DNA of 23,318 nt from a virus, in the IMG/VR virus record IMGVR_UViG_3300013005_005109, positions 1 to 23,318 of that record. One strand, written 5' to 3'. Position numbers and translations under genes: made by a program. This document shows positions 1-7,600 of this stretch, piece by piece. Position 1 is the first letter of the stretch. Each line of letters starts with the position of its first letter. Below the pieces are notes generated by a model. That model saw only the letters and a program-made list of their open reading frames with translations. It searched no databases and was not told the origin of the DNA.

Positions 1-2225
1 CCGATGTTGATGCTGCCAAGAACGCCGATTGTTCCATCAACGTTTAGGTTGTTGCTGACGTCAACACCGCTTGGCGCAGTAATGTCGACTGCTGTTGCGG
101 CAGTAATGTTGACTGGTCCAATTACAGAATTGATTGAAGTTGCAACATAACCCTCAATAATTACGTCTTCTAGGCTTGTGACCGTCGCGCTGATAGCCCC
201 AGCCACAAGCGTCTCGTCTCCAACAATGACATATCCGCTTTGGCTGCCGTTGTACATTGAGAGTTCGTTGTTGTCGTTGATGATGTAAGCAGGCAAGTTT
301 GTTGGTGTGCTCTTGTCGGTCAAGATCAACTCCGGCAAGCCGTTGCCAACGCGAACTTCTGTCAAGTCCACAACGCGATTCGCGGACTGCGTTGCAACCG
401 TGGCAATAGTGATAGTGACCTTCAGATATGCAGCATCGGCAGGGGCGGTGCTATCTGTAAGGTCAGGGCTGGTCTCCCACAAATCTGGAGCAGTAATTCC
501 TGTCGGTGTTTGCAGCAGATTAAATCCGTATAGGAGAGACTCGAAGGGAGTGCCTGTTGCTGTCACTCCGTCTGACTTGTAGAACTCGCAAGTTAGTTTG
601 GCATTGGCTTGGGTGCTGTTGGTGGCGTTGTCAAAGGTTGCCTCAGCGTAAAACGAGAAGGAGCGAGATGCAGATGATGCGACAGGCACATAGCGCGTCA
701 GCGTTGCGCTCTTACCAGTCAGCGTGCCACTAGCGACCGTGAATCGCAGCACATTTCCAGACGCTGCTCCAGCATCCGCAACAATCGCGGCGGTAATTGC
801 GCCAGCACTATTCACGTCGGTGAATGTCCAATACGGCAGCTTGTTTGCGCCGCCAACGTTTGCATACGGGCTTGGCGGAGGTTCTGCAAATGAGCCATTT
901 GCTACGCCAGCTTGTATTTCCCTTAAAGCAGCGCCGCCAAATAGCGTTGATTTCTCCCCATCGCTATCCGTGTCAATAATGGTTACGCCGCTATCGTTGG
1001 TAATTCGTGTTTGCTGCAGCACCAGGTCATCAGTCAGTTGGCCGCCCGTGCTAAGACTAAAATCTCCAATGGTGATGCTGCCACCAGTGACCGTGAGGTT
1101 GCTTGCTGTTACGGCTCCGGATGTATTGGCTGAGAACTCAGCCGTAGACGGATTGGCACTTCCTGCCCAAATTCCCTGGAAGGTTGGGGTGATAGCATCT
1201 GGGTAGCTGCCAACGCGCACAACTCCTTCTCCGGAGCCAATTGTAATTTCTGTGGCTGCAATCTCGCCGACGATGAGCGTGGAGTCAACCGTGCCGGAGG
1301 TAATGTGAATAGAGCCGTCGGCATTCTGGGTGTAGGACTTCAGCACCTTGATGGCCACTGGGGCGCCAAGGTCCGGAAGCACCGGGTCAACTTCCGCAAG
1401 GTCAAGCTCAATGTCCGCACCAAAGCGCTGCTTAAAGGTAAAGGTGGTGCTGGTGACTGCGGTAATGTATGCCACGCCGTCGATGGTCGGGGCGACATTT
1501 ACTAGCTCGACATATTCTCCTACGGAAAAGCCATGTGCCGCGCTCGTAGTCACGACCACAGTGCTAAGCTCTGCTGGGTTCTCAGGCTCGTCAAAGGAGC
1601 GAACAACGCCAGTGATTGTGTGCGCCTTGCCAACATAGACAATGGAGGCGGTAGAGGCAGTGAGGCCGCTGGTGATGTCGGCCTTGCTGTAGGTCAGGGT
1701 GTTTGTGGCGACTGTTGCTGCGGCGTAGTCAAGTGGGCCATTGGTCGGTAGGTTAAGGCCAACGCCGCCTAGCAGGGTGCCGGTAGTGAAGTACAGGCCG
1801 GATACCCGGACGTAGTCGCCGGTGATTAGGCCATGCCCGCCAGGGAGCGTAAGGCTAACGGTGCCAGTGCCGGTTGAGACGGCAGTTGCCGCAATTGAGC
1901 CGCCGGTAAAGCCCATCTGCACTGCGGCATGGTCTTCTGGGGCCCCATACCACTTGGTGTTCCAGGAAGGGACGGTCTGGATAAGGCCGGCGCGCATAAG
2001 GTTGGCGTCAATCACGCCTGTTTTTATGTAGCTGGCATTAATTGTAGTACCGGTAGATCGGCTAGCGGAAAGCACCTCGTCGCTGCCAGCCGACACAAGA
2101 TTTCCAGACGAGTCTATCTCGTCGGCAGCATTCCTAATAAGAACGCCGTCTCCGTCAATCTCAATAGCAGAAAATTGATTCCCAGTATTCCCGTAAATCT
2201 TGCCGCTAGAAATCTTGTCAAACAT
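1..2225 (-). CDS. Tail fibre / receptor-binding-like protein (partial, C-terminus outside the window)
   Basis: An ATG at 2225, overlapping the hub stop as TAATG, opens a frame that stays open to the left edge: 741 complete codons to position 3. The N-terminus (MFDKISSGKIYGNTGNQFSA, IKTGVIDANLMRAGLI) is typical of phage tail fibre or side proteins that carry 'i.tG.id..li.aG.i' repeats. Later repeats are STLIVGEIAATEITIGSGEG and ASNLTVTGGSITIGDFSLS. Two beta-barrel modules like those in the hub protein follow HGLITGDYVRVSG (about residue 115) and HGFSVGEYVELVN (about residue 230). Residues about 432-548 look like a carbohydrate-binding jelly roll. The visible end (VNITAATAVDITAPSG, VDVSNNLNVDGTIGVLG) has beta-helical fibre-like repeats. 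Host-surface recognition is the likely role. Confidence 0.75.
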   Translation of the reverse strand, partial: MFDKISSGKIYGNTGNQFSAIEIDGDGVLIRNAADEIDSSGNLVSAGSDEVLSASRSTGTTINASYIKTGVIDANLMRAGLIQTVPSWNTKWYGAPEDHAAVQMGFTGGSIAATAVSTGTGTVSLTLPGGHGLITGDYVRVSGLYFTTGTLLGGVGLNLPTNGPLDYAAATVATNTLTYSKADITSGLTASTASIVYVGKAHTITGVVRSFDEPENPAELSTVVVTTSAAHGFSVGEYVELVNVAPTIDGVAYITAVTSTTFTFKQRFGADIELDLAEVDPVLPDLGAPVAIKVLKSYTQNADGSIHITSGTVDSTLIVGEIAATEITIGSGEGVVRVGSYPDAITPTFQGIWAGSANPSTAEFSANTSGAVTASNLTVTGGSITIGDFSLSTGGQLTDDLVLQQTRITNDSGVTIIDTDSDGEKSTLFGGAALREIQAGVANGSFAEPPPSPYANVGGANKLPYWTFTDVNSAGAITAAIVADAGAASGNVLRFTVASGTLTGKSATLTRYVPVASSASRSFSFYAEATFDNATNSTQANAKLTCEFYKSDGVTATGTPFESLLYGFNLLQTPTGITAPDLWETSPDLTDSTAPADAAYLKVTITIATVATQSANRVVDLTEVRVGNGLPELILTDKSTPTNLPAYIINDNNELSMYNGSQSGYVIVGDETLVAGAISATVTSLEDVIIEGYVATSINSVIGPVNITAATAVDITAPSGVDVSNNLNVDGTIGVLGSINI

Positions 2226-5200
2226 TATTGATCTCCAATTATTGGCTCAACGACACCCGAAAGCATGAGGCTGTCGGTAATATAGATCCATCCGGACTGC
2301 GCTGAGGCGTTAATGTATCCAGGTGGAACATACGACCAAGGACCAGAAAGCTTAACGCCAGTAGTTATGTCTGAGGAAACGGCCCTTACGCGATACTGAT
2401 ATCGGTAGTTAATGCCAAGGCCAGGGCCTTTAACCTGTGCCGTGTTGGTGTCGCCGTCATCAGTATAAGTCTGCGACCTTGTTGTAACAAGCGGTGCCCA
2501 AGCTTCAGCGGTTTTGGCCACGTTCTCGTACCAGGAGACAACTATAGACGGAATATCCTTTGTTTGCTTTGCTTTAAGTTCTGTAATGCCATGAGTTGCC
2601 GAAGCATATTGGTTAAATTTAATAGTCTTGCCAGAGTTTGTTACGCTGATTACTTCGTGTGATCCGGCCAATGAGGGGTTCTTAGGGCCTTTTGTTGTTT
2701 GCTTGCCAATTTGCCCACCTTTAATTTGAATATATGCACCAACGTCAATACCCGTTGAGCTAGCAAACGTCAATGAAACAACAGAAATTCCACCAGCCAC
2801 AGCGGGAGTTCGCGTCAGAACAGTGACACCAGCTTTCATGTTCGTTTTGCTAAAAGAGGTCTTTTTTAGCTCTTGCCTTCGCCGCTCAATCTCGTAGCCC
2901 GTAATGCTTTTGTTGCTTGGGTTTGTAGTGTCAATAGACCATGAAAGCTGAACATTTTGATCTATAGTTGTTATTTTTCCGTCGTTATCTACTGTTTGAA
3001 CAACCAGGTTACGAAGTTTAGTCGGGGCCATAAATTTAATTTTGCCGGTGCCAAGATTTTCTGTGAGATATTCTTTTTGCACAAGGATAATGGCGTTCTT
3101 TTGGAACGCTGGCTCCCCTGCAAGTTGCACGCTGTAGTAGATTTCCCCGCCAATAATGGTAACGGTCTGGCTCTTTACCACAAGAGGCTCAACGATTCCG
3201 ACCTCACTCCAAAGGTATGGAATAATCGACCCAACGGTAAGCCTGCCGGCTGAAGCGTTATTTGAGTGAGAGAATTCGTATGACTCGATGCTTTGGCCAT
3301 TCTCTGCCCAGAAAGAGCTGGCAGACAAGACGGCATCCTCCACGCTTTCTGGCGCGGTATCTGCCTTAGAGGCTTCAACAATTTTCCCGTGTGTGTCCCA
3401 AACCCCTTGAACATAGTCAAAGGTGTACCGGATAACTTGACCACTCTTAACGTACGGGGTGATAACGCTGTTAGATTGGTCAACTGTTGTGGCCTTGCCG
3501 TAGAGATAGAGCCTATTAGCTTGCGTTCCGCCCTGGCTAATGTTTTCTGGGGATTCATATGTTTTCATTGGCAAGATGGTATTAAGGTCAGGATCAAACA
3601 GCATCTCAACACTTGATCCAGGCGCAATACCATAGTCAGCAAATCCGTACTCTGCGGTAATCTTTACAACCTTTGGGTCTGCGTAGAAGTCGGTATAAGA
3701 GCTACTATGGCTTGTGTGATGAAAAATTAAAGCAGCTTTGACAATGCCAGCTGTGGTTGGAACCTTAACCATCCCCCACATCTTCTGCCAGGAGTTATTA
3801 AGGTTTACTCCAGCGCCAATAGTTTTATCTGACCCAACTTGCGCATCAGAAACATCGTAAAAACGAATTTTCAAACGGCTTTTTTCTGAGTTTGACGTCT
3901 TCATTAGAGCCGAGGCAAAGTACACCTCATTTGCTGCAACGGTAAAGTATTGCGACCTAGCAATTGATTCCGTTGACCCAGCGCACGTAGCGGCATAGCC
4001 GTAGCCGTATGGCCCAGATGAGCGGTTGCTTAGGACAAACGAGCCGCCAAAGTTCCATTCGTTTGAGCTAGCATTGCCAAACTTGTCTTCGTAGGTTGCA
4101 TTTTCCACAAGGTTCTTAACGTCTCTTCGCTGGTAGTGAAGGTTCTTGTTGGCGTCAATCCAGTATTGCGATCCAGTCTTCTTGCAGATATAGTCCATGG
4201 CCTGGCGAAGCGTCATTGCATTAAACGGCTCCTTAGCCCGATTAACCTCTATCTTTCCAGGATGGTCTGCAAGATATCGATAATCGTTGTCCTCGCTTAA
4301 AAGATCGGAAATCGTAAAGTAATGTGCCATCCACGACACTAGCTGATCACGCTCGGCGTTTCGCAAAACACGATCAAGCACGTAGATGTTGCCAATCAGC
4401 CCGTCAAAGAATGACGTTGCCACTCCGGCATTTGTGTAACCGTGACCAACAGTGAAGTTTCCAAAGGCAGTGACTGCTATGGTTGACACTGTTTGTGTCT
4501 GTGGGGTTTCATCATTCTTTTGAATTGTTAGCAGTCCTGACCCTGCAAAAGTTTCTGAACCGCTCTCTGCAGGATACATATGCAGTGCGGCTGGGTTGTA
4601 TGACACAAAGATGATTGCTGTTTCCCCAACGGTTAGCAACAGCGTAGTTGTAAATCGCTGAGTCGATCCTGCGTTATTGATGGTCATGAAGCAAATAGCC
4701 CCAGCGTCGTTAATTTGCAGCTCTCGGCGTTGGCCGGTTGTAATTGACCCGTGATGCCAGACGGTTCGATACTCGCCAGATGATGGAAGAGATTCTAGTT
4801 TAACGACGCAGATACAGCTCATCTTTCTGCCTGCTGCGTAGAATCCTGTCCCAACTGATGTTGCAGAGCCGGTTGCGGCAGCTTCGGTAATGTTTGAGCC
4901 GGCAAGAGAAAAGGTAAAGGTTCCCGCAGTTGCATCTGAAATTCCGTACGACCCATTAAGACTTGTATACGGGGCAGACGCGGCTACGGTAACGGTTTCT
5001 CCCTCAATAAACGCATGGGGCGCTTTTGTTCGAATCGTTACAACATTTGAAGCGCGAGAAACATAGGCAATTTCAGCGTATTTTGATGTTCCGATGCCCT
5101 GGAATTCTGACGATTCAAAGTCAACACTTTGCCTGCCCCCCATGTAGTCGATAGAGTCGTTTGGCATAGTAATGAAGCTTGTGCTTGGCGTTGCGGCGGT

Positions 5201-7597
5201 TCTAGACCCGCCAGAAACTGCATCCCACGAGTGATAAGGAATTGAAATATAGGCCCCCGCAGAAACGCTTATAGGAGAATTTGCCGTGTCTGCCCTGCTG
5301 TCAATAAATTTAACATACGACAATGTCTTTTCTGCAAATGTAATAGACGAAGCCTTTTTTTGCGTATCAGTAAGGTTTGTGTATTTTTGATTTGTGCCGG
5401 TACTTGCATAATAAATATTAGAAGCGGTTAGGTTGCTGCCCGGGGCCCCTACGCCAGTAATAATTTTTGCAGTGCCAGAAAAGCTTGTGTACGGCGATGG
5501 AAGCGTAACATCAACCACCTCTCCACGGTCAAAAGCATGAGCCGACGCGTCTCTTGAAATTGACAAGGCTTTATCCGTTAGCAAGACCTGCGCAACATTG
5601 CTTGTTCGACTAATCGCCCCAATGCGAATAGGAACGCCAGAGTTTCCAGGAGCAGAGCCAACCTCCGTGACGGTAAATCTCCCATCATAGGTAGTTGATC
5701 CGTTTACATGAATCACATCGCCAACATTAAAATAGGAAGTTGCACTATCGTAATAAAGTGTTGTGATTGTGTCCAGCCGCTGGCCAGAAATAAGCTTTAA
5801 GCGTTTTTCAAACGCCCCAACGGATTGCACGCGATTCAAGGCCACAAACGACGCGTATGCCGTTCCGCCGCTAGTGTATGTTCTGTTAGTGGAGTTACGA
5901 ACCTTAAATGTTGTTGGCGTCGAATCTTCGATAATTGTAAAGCTTACGTTAAAAGATCCGGTGGAACCACCGGATTCCGTAATTCCGCTAACGGCAATCG
6001 GGTCGCCAATAAGAAACGTATTGTTGCAAGTATACGTTGCAAAAGTACCGTCAGACGTGGCTCCGGTTACGGCTGCCGACCGCAGCGAAAGGCCCGGGTC
6101 AACATTTGTCTCAATACGCAAAACGGTTTCAGATTGTTTGTTTGCTCGGAAGCCAGCAGAGTAGTCTCCCACTCGGCTATAGTCAACATTTCCAAGAGCA
6201 AGAATCTGCCCCGACTCAAAATTGTGATCAGAGATTGTTGTAATATCTAGGTAATTTGACGCCGCGTCATACGCGCCAATGCTTGTAAGGACGTACATCT
6301 CTTTAATTTCATTGTCAAGTCGATAGAGGCGCAGGCGTTCGTCTGAGTCAAGCGACCTTGGGTCGGCAGCTGCCCTGGTGATGTCTGACTTGCCCTCGGA
6401 CAATGGAAGGAAGATCTTTGCCCCTAGCTTTTCTGGGAACTGGGCATCCGGAACATAATTGATTGGGCTAAAGCGCCAATCGCTGCCTTCGGTGACAACG
6501 TATCCGGTAGTGCTTGTTGGGCTGTCATAGTTAATGCCATGCGCAATTGAAACCCCAGAATAAGGATCTGTCTTGTTGACGTCTTCAAAGAAGGAGATAG
6601 TCCAAGGCGTACTCCGGCCGGACTTCTCATCGGGAATTTGAACCGTTCCGGTAGCTGCTCCAGAGGTAACCGTGCCAGAGGTTGTGGTTGTGTAGGTAAT
6701 AGAGGTGTTCGCTACAACGCTGGTAATCTTGTACGTGCCGTTGAGGGCCGCATAGCCGGTAGGGCCAGTTGCAAGGGCAACCTGAACCGTATCGCCGACA
6801 ATAAATGCGTGTGTGCCAACTGTAATGGTTGCTGTGCTGCCAGCTCTTGCCGCGTTCGTTACAGAAACCGGGCCAGCGTAGGTAGAAGAATTTGTTGCGG
6901 TATAGCCAATAAGTGAAAGAATGGAGGCAACTGTCCACGTGCCGTTATAATTGCTTGTCTGATCAATGCTGACCTTTTGGCCAACAATAAGGTCATGGGC
7001 GTCCTCAAGCGTTACGGTAATCACTCTGGTTGGGCTGCCGCCGCCGCTGCTTCCGTTGATGATCTTTGTGATCTTTACACCGTTTTTGTCGGCGTCTGTT
7101 TGGTATCCGCCACGGATAAGCTCGTAGTCATATGTCTCAAATGGAGCTTTGTACCGGTCAATAACAATCTCGTCAAGAAGGGCGGTATAGTCGGAGCAGG
7201 TGACTTTGGTTGTAATAGTGCCGCCCGCTCGGACCCTGGCAACCTCCATGACGACCCCGCCAAAGAGCAGGGTGGCGTCTTCGTAGATCTGAACCTCTGT
7301 CCGGGGCGGGATCTCAAAGTCAAAGGTGTGGTCGTTTAGGGCATTTTGCACCTTGTCATCTACTGTTGCCCCGGAGTAGCTGGACCAGTCGGTAATCGAG
7401 AGTGGAAACATGGTAAACATGTCGAATTTGGCCTCGCCCAAAGAGCCGTCTGAGCTCTCGGTGAAGGTAAAGGAACTATCCGCCCCGCCTTCTGAAAAGC
7501 TGATGCGCCGGGTAATGTCAAAGAAACCATCGCCCACAGGGGTATGGTTTAGCAGCTTGGGCTTGATCTTTACCGTTATCGTTCCAGTGTAGTTCAT
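2225..7597 (-). CDS. Large tail hub / adsorption protein with nested lectin, CBM, FCCH-like and Fn3 modules (1,790 aa)
   Basis: Directly follows the tape measure gene, where siphophages encode tail-tip proteins. Residues 1-165 look like a tail hub domain (FEIPPRTEVQIYEDATLLFGGVV, then VTCSDYTALLDEIVIDRY). About 1100-1170 and 1313-1500 resemble the rest of that hub (MTLRQAMDYICKKTGSQYWI, DANKNLHYQRRDV, NRLYLYGKA). Between these lie six beta-barrel modules with an 'aHaf..Gd.v.v......lnG.y.v' pattern (near 201, 263, 458, 523, 621, 685), and then a LamG/concanavalin-like domain (about 825-1094, ending DGLIGNIYVLDRVLRNAERD). A seventh module (846-903) lies within the LamG domain. A carbohydrate-binding-like jelly roll follows (about 1172-1313). 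The C-terminus is an Fn3 domain (about 1528-1756) split by an eighth module (1602-1663). It likely forms the tail tip and binds surface glycans. Its TAA overlaps the next ATG as TAATG. Confidence 0.8.
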   Translation of the reverse strand: MNYTGTITVKIKPKLLNHTPVGDGFFDITRRISFSEGGADSSFTFTESSDGSLGEAKFDMFTMFPLSITDWSSYSGATVDDKVQNALNDHTFDFEIPPRTEVQIYEDATLLFGGVVMEVARVRAGGTITTKVTCSDYTALLDEIVIDRYKAPFETYDYELIRGGYQTDADKNGVKITKIINGSSGGGSPTRVITVTLEDAHDLIVGQKVSIDQTSNYNGTWTVASILSLIGYTATNSSTYAGPVSVTNAARAGSTATITVGTHAFIVGDTVQVALATGPTGYAALNGTYKITSVVANTSITYTTTTSGTVTSGAATGTVQIPDEKSGRSTPWTISFFEDVNKTDPYSGVSIAHGINYDSPTSTTGYVVTEGSDWRFSPINYVPDAQFPEKLGAKIFLPLSEGKSDITRAAADPRSLDSDERLRLYRLDNEIKEMYVLTSIGAYDAASNYLDITTISDHNFESGQILALGNVDYSRVGDYSAGFRANKQSETVLRIETNVDPGLSLRSAAVTGATSDGTFATYTCNNTFLIGDPIAVSGITESGGSTGSFNVSFTIIEDSTPTTFKVRNSTNRTYTSGGTAYASFVALNRVQSVGAFEKRLKLISGQRLDTITTLYYDSATSYFNVGDVIHVNGSTTYDGRFTVTEVGSAPGNSGVPIRIGAISRTSNVAQVLLTDKALSISRDASAHAFDRGEVVDVTLPSPYTSFSGTAKIITGVGAPGSNLTASNIYYASTGTNQKYTNLTDTQKKASSITFAEKTLSYVKFIDSRADTANSPISVSAGAYISIPYHSWDAVSGGSRTAATPSTSFITMPNDSIDYMGGRQSVDFESSEFQGIGTSKYAEIAYVSRASNVVTIRTKAPHAFIEGETVTVAASAPYTSLNGSYGISDATAGTFTFSLAGSNITEAAATGSATSVGTGFYAAGRKMSCICVVKLESLPSSGEYRTVWHHGSITTGQRRELQINDAGAICFMTINNAGSTQRFTTTLLLTVGETAIIFVSYNPAALHMYPAESGSETFAGSGLLTIQKNDETPQTQTVSTIAVTAFGNFTVGHGYTNAGVATSFFDGLIGNIYVLDRVLRNAERDQLVSWMAHYFTISDLLSEDNDYRYLADHPGKIEVNRAKEPFNAMTLRQAMDYICKKTGSQYWIDANKNLHYQRRDVKNLVENATYEDKFGNASSNEWNFGGSFVLSNRSSGPYGYGYAATCAGSTESIARSQYFTVAANEVYFASALMKTSNSEKSRLKIRFYDVSDAQVGSDKTIGAGVNLNNSWQKMWGMVKVPTTAGIVKAALIFHHTSHSSSYTDFYADPKVVKITAEYGFADYGIAPGSSVEMLFDPDLNTILPMKTYESPENISQGGTQANRLYLYGKATTVDQSNSVITPYVKSGQVIRYTFDYVQGVWDTHGKIVEASKADTAPESVEDAVLSASSFWAENGQSIESYEFSHSNNASAGRLTVGSIIPYLWSEVGIVEPLVVKSQTVTIIGGEIYYSVQLAGEPAFQKNAIILVQKEYLTENLGTGKIKFMAPTKLRNLVVQTVDNDGKITTIDQNVQLSWSIDTTNPSNKSITGYEIERRRQELKKTSFSKTNMKAGVTVLTRTPAVAGGISVVSLTFASSTGIDVGAYIQIKGGQIGKQTTKGPKNPSLAGSHEVISVTNSGKTIKFNQYASATHGITELKAKQTKDIPSIVVSWYENVAKTAEAWAPLVTTRSQTYTDDGDTNTAQVKGPGLGINYRYQYRVRAVSSDITTGVKLSGPWSYVPPGYINASAQSGWIYITDSLMLSGVVEPIIGDQ
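3660..4082 (-). other. Carbohydrate-binding-module-like domain in the hub protein
   Basis: Residues about 1172-1313: SNEWNFGGSFVLSNRSSGPY, ARSQYFTVAANEVYFASALM, RLKIRFYDVSDAQVG, SWQKMWGMVKVP and AALIFHHTSHSSSYTDFYAD. This is the beta jelly-roll order of CBM4/9-like, galactose-binding-like domains. It splits the hub region between LHYQRRDV and the continuing AEYGFADYGIAPGS segment, so it appears as another insertion. Confidence 0.6.
4320..5125 (-). other. LamG/concanavalin-like lectin domain with inserted beta-barrel module
   Basis: Residues about 825-1094 of the hub protein. The beginning (GGRQSVDFESSEFQGIG) and the later part (MSCICVVKLESL...EYRTVWHHG, RELQINDAGAICFM, ETAIIFVSYNP, FDGLIGNIYVLDRVL) match the usual LamG order, including the final 'G.ig.iyvldRvL...E...l..wl' strand and helix. 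Between them, residues 846-903 (5060-4890) form a separate module: VVTIRTKAPHAFIEGETVTV, then LNGSYGISDATAGTFTF. Glycan binding is the probable role. Confidence 0.68.
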
Positions 7598-7600
7598 GAT

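Noticed and set aside
307-2231. Several plus-strand open frames of 60-160 codons
   Set aside because: They lie opposite the continuous minus-strand fibre gene, have no recognisable product, and are typical antisense shadows.
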